Shown in pieces: positions 17,417-25,107 of a DNA stretch of 64,000 nt. The DNA comes from Fluoribacter dumoffii NY 23 (GTDB lineage Bacteria; Pseudomonadota; Gammaproteobacteria; Legionellales; Legionellaceae): assembly GCF_000236165.1 (NCBI RefSeq), contig NZ_CM001373.1, forward strand, positions 660,304-724,303. The letters run 5' to 3'. Below the pieces are notes generated by a model. It was not told where the DNA came from and ran no database searches. It saw only the letters and a program-made list of their open reading frames with translations. Made by a program: the position numbers and the translations under genes. How positions within the stretch are numbered: position 1 is the first letter of the stretch; every line of letters starts with the position of its first letter.

Positions 17417-18601
17417 TTAGTGTTCTGGAATGCATAACCATTGCAATTTCCATAAATTATAAATAAATATTTGATTTTGTGTAGTATTTAAATAAGGAAC
17501 TAGTAATTTGTGTGATAGATAACGATTATTGGCAATATAACCGAGCAAATCAGGAGAAACATCAGTTATATCCCATTCACAGCCGTTAATATAGAATTGA
17601 AAGCCAAATTGTTCCGTTGGATGTTGATAAGCAAAACGACACGAAGCATCTCGAACCAGATCAACTCCTGTTTTTATTTCTTCAACGAAATCCGTTAAAC
17701 CGATGATTGTATCTTCTTCCAAAGGCATGGGCAATTGAAGTTCAGCTTGTTGATCCAGCTGTGTTACAAAACAACCAAACCATGACCTCATGGTTTCTTC
17801 GTCATTAATTAACTTGTGTAATAGGTCTTGTGCATTTTGCCAGGCAGGACGGAGGATCTCGGAGGCATTGTGCCACTGAGACCAATTTGGATCCTGGTAT
17901 AAGGTTTTGAAGGTATCTTTTTCAGCTAAATAATCACTAAGGCTTTCCAATAATTCTTGTCCTTGATAGCTTCGATAGCCAAAAGAATAGGTCATGCATT
18001 CTTCGGAAAGGGAAATGCCGTAATGGCCCACATGGGGTGGAAGATAGAGCATATCTCCTTCCTCAAGAACAAGCCGCTCTTCGACATCAAATTGTTTCAT
18101 AATACGAAGTTCAAGATCATTAATGTAATTATCCTGGTTACACCCCTTAGTGGTAAGTAACCACTCGCGCCGTCCCCGTGCCTGATATAAAAAAACATCA
18201 TAATTATCGTAATGAGGACCAACACTCCCATGGAGAACAGCATAACTAATCATAATGTCATCGATTCGCCATTGGGGAATAAAATTAAAATGATCCAACA
18301 ACGCACAAACTTCTGGAATTAACCTATCTACTCCCTGGACAAGCAAAGTCCAATGGGTAAGTGGCAGGGTGTTGAAATCGCTTTCGGAAAAGGGTCCGCG
18401 TTTTAAATGCCATGAAGTTTTTTCATGGGGAGTTTCAAAGACCAGACGACTTTCAACGTCCTCTTCAAGAGCAAGACCCGCTAACTCATCAGGAGATATT
18501 GGGGTAGCGAAGCCTGGTAATGCATTACGAATAATTAATGGTTTTTTTTGCCAATATTCATTAAGAAAAGTTTCTAAGGAAATGTGTTGGAGATTGATCA
18601 T
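17417..18601 (-). CDS. roxA: Ribosomal protein L16 arginine 3-hydroxylase (YcfD/RoxA)
   Basis: A 394-residue cupin/JmjC-type Fe(II) and 2-oxoglutarate dioxygenase that hydroxylates an arginine of ribosomal protein L16. The metal triad is visible: GPHYDNYD gives H130 and D132, and LPPHVGHYG gives the distal histidine (H190 or H193). The N-terminal WQKKPLIIRNALP and the WRIDDIMISYA block are family hallmarks, and the length matches E. coli YcfD. The C-terminal winged-helix dimer region is present (YLSHKLLVPYL, IYNLWKLQWLCIP). The start codon is ATG 18601 with only a distant AGG. Confidence 0.92.
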   Translation of the reverse strand: MINLQHISLETFLNEYWQKKPLIIRNALPGFATPISPDELAGLALEEDVESRLVFETPHEKTSWHLKRGPFSESDFNTLPLTHWTLLVQGVDRLIPEVCALLDHFNFIPQWRIDDIMISYAVLHGSVGPHYDNYDVFLYQARGRREWLLTTKGCNQDNYINDLELRIMKQFDVEERLVLEEGDMLYLPPHVGHYGISLSEECMTYSFGYRSYQGQELLESLSDYLAEKDTFKTLYQDPNWSQWHNASEILRPAWQNAQDLLHKLINDEETMRSWFGCFVTQLDQQAELQLPMPLEEDTIIGLTDFVEEIKTGVDLVRDASCRFAYQHPTEQFGFQFYINGCEWDITDVSPDLLGYIANNRYLSHKLLVPYLNTTQNQIFIYNLWKLQWLCIPEH

Positions 18602-18742
18602 CTTTGATAATACCTGGGTTGATTTTGAATAGTTTACCGCATGTTCGATTTTTTTAAACGCTATTTACGAGTACAAAGTGTAATGAATGTTTTAACAAGC
18701 TTATTTATCCTCACATTCACCGTGTAAGCACTCTACTAATTT

Positions 18743-18752
18743 AACGTACGTT
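18743..18752. promoter_or_regulatory. AACGTACGTT palindrome upstream of the MFS gene
   Basis: A perfect 10-bp palindrome lies 63 bases before the MFS start, inside the roxA/MFS divergent region. It could be an operator half-site pair; there is no supporting second copy in the region. Confidence 0.25.
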
Positions 18753-18780
18753 ATGGATAAATTCGAAGATTTGGTTTTTA

Positions 18781-18816
18781 ATGGTGTAAAAATAAAAGGG
18801 TTTTTTATAACACCAT
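18781..18816 (+). promoter_or_regulatory. Hairpin enclosing the MFS start codon
   Basis: ATGGTGT at 18781-18787 pairs with ACACCAT at 18810-18816, and the neighbouring A-run and T-run extend the stem. The right arm ends in the AT of the ATG at 18815, and the only ribosome-site-like sequence (AAAGGG, 18795-18800) is in the loop. Translation initiation may be limited by this structure. Confidence 0.4.
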
Positions 18817-20005
18817 GTTAAATAAAAAAAATTCAAGCTCGCCTTATCTCATTCTTTTTATTATCAGTATTGGCTCGAGCATTATATTTCCATTAATCGG
18901 TCCTTTATTTCTTAGTGATGGAGGGGTTTTACCAAGGGCGACAAACTACTTCAGGCTGAATGCCTACAGTTTAACAATTGGGGTCTATTATTTAGGGATG
19001 ATTGTTGGAGCCTTATTATGGGGATTTATTTCTGAATTTATTGGGCCCAGGAAAACCTTACTTCTTTGTTCTGTAGGAGCTATCCTATCCTATGTACTTT
19101 GTATTTTCGCATTGTTTATTTCCAGTTTTATATTATTTTTTCTCGGAAGAGCAATGGATGGTCTACTCTCCGGAAGACGGGCTGTTGTAATGTCGGCTTT
19201 ATCCATGACAGAAACAGATAAAAATCTGGTGTTTAGAAAAGTAGAAATTATGAATGCTTTAGGACTTTTGATTGGTCCTATTCTTGCAGGATATTTAGTT
19301 AATTTCAAAAAAACAGTCCCCTTGTATTATTATTCACTCCCATTTTTTGTTGTTTTAACATTAAGTATATTGAGCGTATTGTTTGTATTGAGAATTCGTG
19401 AACCTCCTGTGACTGAGAAAATTAATTTGAGTTATTTTGAATTTTATTTCTATTTAAAAAACTCAATTTTTATAAAATACTTATTTACTCAAATAACCTG
19501 GTATTTTTATTTTTTATGTATTATTCCATTTTCAATCGTAAAAAAGGGATTCTCTTCTTATGAAATAGGATTATTTTTTTCGGGTATTACTTTTTGTTTT
19601 TTATTTTTTCTGCAATTTTTTTACCAAAGATTAATTAATAAATTTGGAATTATCCTATTAAAAAAAATCTCCATGATTGTTTCAATTTTTTCGTTATTTC
19701 TTATCGGGACATTTTGGCATAACTTTTTTTTATTCATATTGGCTAATCTTGGTATTGCTTTTTCTATCGCTATTATTAATCCTTTGTTTTTAGCTGTCAT
19801 TTCAAATAAATTCAAAAAAAATCAAGGGGTTGTCATGGGTTTGCAATCCAGTATTGTAGGTTTATCCTCGGTCATTGCAGCCGCTTTATCAGGTTTATTT
19901 ATGAATATATCCTATAGCATGCCCTTTTATGTGGGTATGTTATTAATCACTTCGTTATTAGTAGTGGAGATCATGGGTTCTAACCGTATAGAAGATGGTG
20001 AGTGA
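18815..20005 (+). CDS. Major facilitator superfamily transporter
   Basis: A 396-residue inner-membrane protein with twelve hydrophobic segments. The loop after helix 2 reads GFISEFIGPRKTLL, a motif-A variant, and helix 4 carries FFLGRAMDGLLSGRRAVVMSA, resembling the LGRxxDG region of drug:H+ antiporters of the TetA/DHA1 type. The substrate is unknown. The coding sequence is noticeably richer in TTT/TTA/ATT and poly-T runs than its neighbours, which may only reflect its Phe/Leu/Ile content but could also indicate transfer. The ATG lies in a hairpin. Confidence 0.87.
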   Translation: MLNKKNSSSPYLILFIISIGSSIIFPLIGPLFLSDGGVLPRATNYFRLNAYSLTIGVYYLGMIVGALLWGFISEFIGPRKTLLLCSVGAILSYVLCIFALFISSFILFFLGRAMDGLLSGRRAVVMSALSMTETDKNLVFRKVEIMNALGLLIGPILAGYLVNFKKTVPLYYYSLPFFVVLTLSILSVLFVLRIREPPVTEKINLSYFEFYFYLKNSIFIKYLFTQITWYFYFLCIIPFSIVKKGFSSYEIGLFFSGITFCFLFFLQFFYQRLINKFGIILLKKISMIVSIFSLFLIGTFWHNFFLFILANLGIAFSIAIINPLFLAVISNKFKKNQGVVMGLQSSIVGLSSVIAAALSGLFMNISYSMPFYVGMLLITSLLVVEIMGSNRIEDGE

Positions 20006-20045
20006 TAATTAGCATCCTGAGTGGATGTCTCCGCTATCCGAGAAT

Positions 20046-21050
20046 TTATTTTTCTAGAAAATTGAGTTCTTGGTGAATAAGAAACTCAATGTAGTGTATC
20101 GAATAATTCGCGTGATAAAGATAGTGGGAAAATTCCTTAGGTTTCTTGAAGCACTTGCTAATACAGAAATAGAGCCAAAAATACCATTTTAATATAGTAA
20201 TGTTTGTAGCATGAGTTAGTTCCTCTTTAGGAATATAATACTCCTCTTGAAAAGCAGTCACTTTTTCAGGATTTAATAATAAGCCCGAGTCTTTTTTTTC
20301 AATACACCAGGCGACCAAAGTATCTAAATAATCTGTGCGGTGATCGAAATCTGCAGCAGCTTCCCAATCGATAATCCAGTAATCCTTGGTGTCTTTAGTC
20401 CATAAGATATTTTTAGGTTTTAAGTCATTATGACAGACTGATTCTTTAGATATATGACGTATTGATTTTTTGAGGAGTTCTCTATTGTCTCTCATGAACG
20501 AAATAACAGTTTTAAGGCGTGGAAAGATGGTTAATAACTTAAGATAATTCCATCCCGGATGACTAACCAGTTGATTCACGATGTCAATGTAAATCGCAAA
20601 TTTTTTGCTCGAGAATTCGTGATCATAGCTAATAGTCGCATGATGTAATGTTTTTAAGCGACGACTGATACTTCGGACCATATTGAGGGATATTTGCTGA
20701 TCTTCGCAAATTGTTCCTTCAACGTAGGGATAGAGCATTAAAACACCAGGACCTGTTTCGAGTAAAACTCCTTTTTCACCCTCAATTGCAGTAATAGCAT
20801 TCCCAAAAGCCAGCTGTGCCTTACTGATTTGTTCTGAAAAACATAAAGATTTTTTAACATCTTCTATCGTGGTTTTATATTCACGAACATATTCATCAAG
20901 TGCAATGCGCTTGACAATATATTGCCCGGAGGAAGTTTTGATCAAATACGTACTGTTTATATCACCGCCCGAAACAGAATAAATTTCTTGAGGAATAATC
21001 TGAATATCGTAATTGGATTCTAATTGCTTGACTTCATTTGCATTGAGCAT
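20046..21050 (-). CDS. Aminoglycoside phosphotransferase/choline-kinase-fold protein
   Basis: A 334-residue cytosolic kinase-like protein of the APH family. It has GGDINSTYLIKTSSGQYIVKR (nucleotide-binding loop and lysine), the Brenner motif VCHNDLKPKNILW near residue 205 with catalytic Asp, and DWEAAADFDHRTDYLDT with the metal-binding Asp. The family phosphorylates small molecules such as aminoglycosides, choline, homoserine or N-acetylhexosamine; the substrate is not determinable here, and drug resistance should not be assumed. ATG 21050 is preceded by AAGGAAG. It converges with the MFS gene, with only a short weak hairpin (20013-20027) between. Confidence 0.85.
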   Translation of the reverse strand: MLNANEVKQLESNYDIQIIPQEIYSVSGGDINSTYLIKTSSGQYIVKRIALDEYVREYKTTIEDVKKSLCFSEQISKAQLAFGNAITAIEGEKGVLLETGPGVLMLYPYVEGTICEDQQISLNMVRSISRRLKTLHHATISYDHEFSSKKFAIYIDIVNQLVSHPGWNYLKLLTIFPRLKTVISFMRDNRELLKKSIRHISKESVCHNDLKPKNILWTKDTKDYWIIDWEAAADFDHRTDYLDTLVAWCIEKKDSGLLLNPEKVTAFQEEYYIPKEELTHATNITILKWYFWLYFCISKCFKKPKEFSHYLYHANYSIHYIEFLIHQELNFLEK

Positions 21051-21335
21051 AATCTTCCTTTGTAAATTACTAGAACTAAATTAAAAGGTTTATTTTTAGA
21101 TTATGGCCAAGTAATTGATTAAATTCAAAGCAAAAAGTTTGATTATTTTCAAATTATCAGTGTTTGTTTCATTGTCGAGATATTCCTAAGGCAGGGTATT
21201 CACCATGATGTTTTAGTGCAAGGAACGATTTACGCAGGCTGCGGATTCTCTCGTCGTACCGGGAGGTCACGGCACCTCCCTATACGGCGTTAATCGGGAT
21301 TATAAATTACAAGATGAATTTACCCTTAGGAACGT
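21051..21335. other. Intergenic region between the antiporter and APH genes
   Basis: This 285-base gap holds the minus-strand promoter region of the phosphotransferase gene and the end of the antiporter transcript. A hairpin GGGAGGT (21261-21267) / ACCTCCC (21274-21280) with a 6-base loop is the only clear structure. The stretch 21190-21300 is more GC-rich than the surroundings, as if it were a remnant or a small dispersed repeat; no reading frame is convincing. Confidence 0.4.
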
Positions 21336-23129
21336 TTAACTTGATTGAAGAATACGTTCCAATTCTCCTTTTGCCTGACGTGAAAAATTGATAAGGTCGC
21401 TTTCTTTTTCAAAAAAGTCAAAGGATTGGACCAATGTAGTTTCATCATGTTTTCTGAATGCGGAAGTTTTCTTTTGAATATCCTCATGGTTGTATCCGAG
21501 AAATTTCATTACTTCTTTAGTCATGGATAAAGAAGAGTCAAATAATTCACGAATAAAGTAATCGACTCCCAGCCGATAAAGTTCATAGGCATGACGGCGA
21601 TTACGAGCTCTGGCAAAAATTTTCAGATGCGGGAAATGCTGTTTGGCAAGTTTCACAATTTTCAGGTTTGCTTCTACATTCCCCACTGCAACTATAAGCA
21701 ATTTTGCGTGTTCAGCCCCAGCGCTTTTTAGCATATCCAGCCGGCTGGCATCACCAAAATACCCCACATATCCGAATTTTCTGAGTAACTCGATCTGCTC
21801 TGGATTTTTTTCCAATACAGTCACTGTAATATTTTCCCCATTGAGTAGACGCCCAATAATTTGCCCAAAACGCCCATAACCCGCAAGAATAATCCCATTT
21901 CTTTCATCGAAAGAGTCATATTCTCGCTCAGGAATAAAACTCATAAATTTAGGTATGACAAAGCGATGATAGAAAAGCATTAAAAAGGGAGTTGCCAACA
22001 TCGATAGGGCAACAACAAGGGTAAAAAAGGCCTCACTCTCCTGGCTTATAACCTTGGTAATTCCCGCATATTCAAAGAGCACGAAAGCAAACTCACTTCC
22101 TTGCGCCAGGGCAAAAGCAAATCCCATTCTTTGTAATCTGGTCAAATCAAAGAATAACCCCAGGACGTATAAAATAAGTGCTTTGATAATGATTAAAGAG
22201 AATACCGCGATAACAATCATGGTTGCTTTATTCGAAAAAATGGAGAAATTCATTCCCATCCCCACGGATATAAAAAAGAGACCAAGCAGAATTCCTTTAA
22301 AAGGTTGGATGTCTGCATCTACTGCGTGTTTGTATTGGGAGTTAGCTAAGACAACACCTGCAATAAACGCACCCAAAGCAGGAGAAACTCCTATAGACTC
22401 CATTAATAAAGTCACACCCACAACCAAGGCAAGAGAAAAGGCAGTGAATACTTCACGTAAATTGGTTTTGGCAATAATCAAAAACAGGTGTCTTGATAAA
22501 TAATGACCAACAAGAATAACCGCTCCAACAACTCCCGCAACAAAAAGTGCATGTAACCATCTAGGTAGATGCATCATAAACGAGGCTTCATGGACATTAA
22601 CCTGAGTAGTTCCATCTTGTGCAAGAAAGGGAAGGATAATAAGAATAGGGATAACTGCGATATCTTGAAATAAGAGTACAGCAAAGGAGGTTTCACCTTC
22701 TGCTGTTTTTAGAAGATTTTTTTCCTGGAGCATTTGCAAAACAAGAGCGGTGGAAGAAAGGGACAAAGCCATACTTACAGCTAAAGTTGCTTGCCAGTTA
22801 AAGCCCAGCATATATCCGATTGCAGTGAATATGCATGTAGTCAACAGGACTTGCAAACCACCTAAACCTATAATGAGTTTTCGCAGCTTCCACAACATGG
22901 AAGGCTCTAGTTCAAGACCGATAAGAAATAACATCATAATGACGCCAAACTCACCAAAATTCATAATTTGTTGTGAGTTCCCTATAAGTTTTAATCCAAA
23001 AGGTCCAATAAGAATGCCGACTATGAGGTAACCCAGAACTGATCCCAGTTTGAAACGGCTGGCAATAGGTACCATAATACTTGCCGAGGCAAGAAAGATA
23101 AAAATATTTAGCATGACGTGACCATTCAT
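21336..23129 (-). CDS. CPA2 monovalent cation:proton antiporter with TrkA-N domain (KefB-like)
   Basis: A 597-residue inner-membrane antiporter. Residues 1-380 form a Na+/H+ exchanger-type domain of about 12-13 helices (GSVLGYLIVGILIGP, LFLIGLELEP, LSLSSTALVLQ, GAFIAGVVLA, ALAQGSEFAFVL). Residues 400-520 are a TrkA-N/RCK Rossmann domain opening GIILAGYGRFGQIIGRLL, with the acidic ribose-binding residue in VTVLEKNPEQ and a GDASRLDMLKSAGAEHA segment typical of KefB/KefC. It probably performs NAD(H)- or glutathione-gated K+ efflux, helping acid or electrophile stress. The start is ATG 23129, nine bases after the preceding ychJ gene on the same strand, so the two are probably co-transcribed. Confidence 0.92.
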   Translation of the reverse strand: MNGHVMLNIFIFLASASIMVPIASRFKLGSVLGYLIVGILIGPFGLKLIGNSQQIMNFGEFGVIMMLFLIGLELEPSMLWKLRKLIIGLGGLQVLLTTCIFTAIGYMLGFNWQATLAVSMALSLSSTALVLQMLQEKNLLKTAEGETSFAVLLFQDIAVIPILIILPFLAQDGTTQVNVHEASFMMHLPRWLHALFVAGVVGAVILVGHYLSRHLFLIIAKTNLREVFTAFSLALVVGVTLLMESIGVSPALGAFIAGVVLANSQYKHAVDADIQPFKGILLGLFFISVGMGMNFSIFSNKATMIVIAVFSLIIIKALILYVLGLFFDLTRLQRMGFAFALAQGSEFAFVLFEYAGITKVISQESEAFFTLVVALSMLATPFLMLFYHRFVIPKFMSFIPEREYDSFDERNGIILAGYGRFGQIIGRLLNGENITVTVLEKNPEQIELLRKFGYVGYFGDASRLDMLKSAGAEHAKLLIVAVGNVEANLKIVKLAKQHFPHLKIFARARNRRHAYELYRLGVDYFIRELFDSSLSMTKEVMKFLGYNHEDIQKKTSAFRKHDETTLVQSFDFFEKESDLINFSRQAKGELERILQSS

Positions 23130-23138
23130 AATTCAACT

Positions 23139-23618
23139 CTATTTTGCGTGACAATTTTTAAATTTTTTACCGCTACCACAAGGGCAGGGTGCATTGCGGG
23201 CTATTTTGGGTTTACTTGTTTTATTTAAACCTTGTTTATGAACTCCATCGACATAAAACCATTGGCCGTCTTCTCTATGGAATTCACTTATCTCATGAAT
23301 GGTTTTTACTTGATTCTGTTCAGAAAAACGTGCGGCAAATTCGACAAAACCTTTATCTGGGCCGGATAAGTTTGAGTTAATAACCTCCAAACCAATCCAG
23401 GCCACTCTTTTAGCCCATTGTTCGGCTTCCAATTCATTAAAACCAATCAAGGCTTTGCCCCTCATGGTATTTTTGATGTAATCAATTTGCCCCTTGGTAT
23501 ATGCAGTATACCGTGACCGCATCAATTGCTCCGGCGTTGCGGGTAATTTTTTTTTATCTAAATATAACCCGCAACACAGCTCATATGTATTTTGTGATCC
23601 ACAAGGGCAAAATGACAT
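23139..23618 (-). CDS. ychJ: YchJ-family SEC-C metal-binding protein
   Basis: A 159-residue protein with an N-terminal zinc-binding CPCGS...YELCCG segment and a C-terminal SEC-C motif [15 protein letters not shown], flanking the YchJ central domain ([42 protein letters not shown]) of NTF2-like type. The biochemical role is unknown; zinc binding is expected from the two C-x-C-x8-C-[CH] clusters. The ATG at 23618 has only a weak GGAT upstream. It ends nine bases before the antiporter start. Confidence 0.88.
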   Translation of the reverse strand: MSFCPCGSQNTYELCCGLYLDKKKLPATPEQLMRSRYTAYTKGQIDYIKNTMRGKALIGFNELEAEQWAKRVAWIGLEVINSNLSGPDKGFVEFAARFSEQNQVKTIHEISEFHREDGQWFYVDGVHKQGLNKTSKPKIARNAPCPCGSGKKFKNCHAK

Positions 23619-23713
23619 GGTATTATCCAGAAAAAGTAAAAATTGAAAATTGGGATTATATTCGATGTAGGATTAAATTTTTACTAAATTACACAATTAT
23701 TTAGGATAAAAGA

Positions 23714-24610
23714 ATGAATTCTTGTTTATTCACCCAAAATTTGGAACAGATCGATCATCAACAAAGTATTAATCAACTGGAAGAAGGGAAAGTCTTGTTT
23801 TTCCCTGAATATTTTTTCTCCTCTGTTGACTCTGTCTTGCTCTCAGAGCATATTTTGGATGGCAGCCGCAAAAATGTAAGTTATGATATTCGCACCCAGA
23901 AGTTGAATGCCTATAAAAAAGAAACAAGCGAGCTGGCGACCAAACTTACAGTTATGATGCATGGGTATGCAGAATTTGCGCACCAATTGATTCAGAAAGT
24001 TCTTCCTTCTTACGTGCCTCATCTACAATGGGGAAGGACGAGTTTTAGACCCGCACAAATCCAGGGACGTGTTTCCTCAAAACGAAAAGATGACACTCGC
24101 TTGCATGTAGATTCATTTTCAGCAAGCCCTGTACATGGTTTAAGAATTTTACGTGTTTTTTGCAATGTAAATCCCCACGAACCGCGAGTGTGGAATCTTG
24201 GAGAACCCTTTACCGATGTTCTTCATCATTTTGCACCCAGAATCGCTCCTTACAGCAAGGTAAAAGCGAGCCTGCTGAAACTGGTTAAAGCAACCAAAAC
24301 ATTACGTTCACCCTATGATCACTACATGCTGCATTTACATGATACGATGAAATTGGATGATGCTTACCAGGCAAAAGTTGCAAAGGTAAGAATTGAATTT
24401 CCTGCCAAAAGTACCTGGATAGTTTTTACTGATCATGTATCGCATGCAGCCTTAAGTGGCCAGCACTTGTTAGAACAAACATTTTATCTTCCAGTTGATA
24501 AGATGGCGGTCCCAGATCATTCACCTTTAAATCAGTGGAAAAAAATTAGGCCCGAAATGAGTTCTTGTTCTTCACAAAGATTTAAAAATAACTCAGTAGA
24601 ATTGGGTTAG
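23714..24610 (+). CDS. kdoO: Kdo hydroxylase (Fe(II)/2-oxoglutarate dioxygenase KdoO)
   Basis: A 298-residue enzyme that converts Kdo to Ko in the inner core of lipopolysaccharide, as described for Burkholderia and Yersinia KdoO. The HxD metal motif is H131-V-D133 in RLHVDSFSASPVHG, with a distal histidine in the FTDHVSHAALSGQH segment near 245 and an arginine-rich RILRVFCNVNPHEPRVW block typical of the family. There are no membrane segments; it acts on the cytoplasmic face. The ribosome site AGGA is followed nine bases later by the ATG. Confidence in the family is high; the exact substrate is by homology recall. Confidence 0.87.
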   Translation: MNSCLFTQNLEQIDHQQSINQLEEGKVLFFPEYFFSSVDSVLLSEHILDGSRKNVSYDIRTQKLNAYKKETSELATKLTVMMHGYAEFAHQLIQKVLPSYVPHLQWGRTSFRPAQIQGRVSSKRKDDTRLHVDSFSASPVHGLRILRVFCNVNPHEPRVWNLGEPFTDVLHHFAPRIAPYSKVKASLLKLVKATKTLRSPYDHYMLHLHDTMKLDDAYQAKVAKVRIEFPAKSTWIVFTDHVSHAALSGQHLLEQTFYLPVDKMAVPDHSPLNQWKKIRPEMSSCSSQRFKNNSVELG

Positions 24611-24678
24611 ATCATTTTTGACAAAAAAGCGACAAATAAATACAATTGAGATATTTTTTTTCCATTTGGTATTTTATT

Positions 24679-25086
24679 ATGTTTATTGATGGAGTAAGAG
24701 GCAAGGTGACGATTGCGGATATTCTCTTCGGGATACGTTACTTGCCTCATGCTGCCGTAACTACAGCCAAATATAGTTTATATGGTGCTTGTGTTGGTTT
24801 TTTAGGCACTTACCTGTTTTCAGAATCTTTGAAAAAATTTGCCGCTGAAAATCCTGAAGCTGTTAATCTCGATGGCAAACATGTTCAGGATGACGAACAA
24901 TTTTTAAAATTTTCACGTCACTCGCAATTCTCACATTATACCCCTCCCATATCAGAAATGATTCCCATTTATTCTACGGGTCTTGGGGCATGTGCAGGAG
25001 CATTTTTTGGTCTCAGCAAGTCATGTTCGGAATTTTCGGTAAAGCTAAAAGCAGACAGGGAGTTAAGACGATTGGACATGGTTTAA
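24679..25086 (+). CDS. Small membrane-associated protein of unknown function
   Basis: A 135-residue protein with two glycine/alanine-rich hydrophobic stretches (about residues 26-47, YSLYGACVGFLGTYLF, and 95-112, YSTGLGACAGAFFGLSK) separated by a polar, charged segment. No family is recognised. ATG 24679 lacks a clear ribosome site; an in-frame TTG at 24646 would add an unconvincing hydrophobic leader. It lies 68 bases after kdoO on the same strand and converges with narR, 21 bases away. Confidence 0.6.
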   Translation: MFIDGVRGKVTIADILFGIRYLPHAAVTTAKYSLYGACVGFLGTYLFSESLKKFAAENPEAVNLDGKHVQDDEQFLKFSRHSQFSHYTPPISEMIPIYSTGLGACAGAFFGLSKSCSEFSVKLKADRELRRLDMV

Positions 25087-25107
25087 GAGGGAACCTTCTT
25101 CGAAAAT

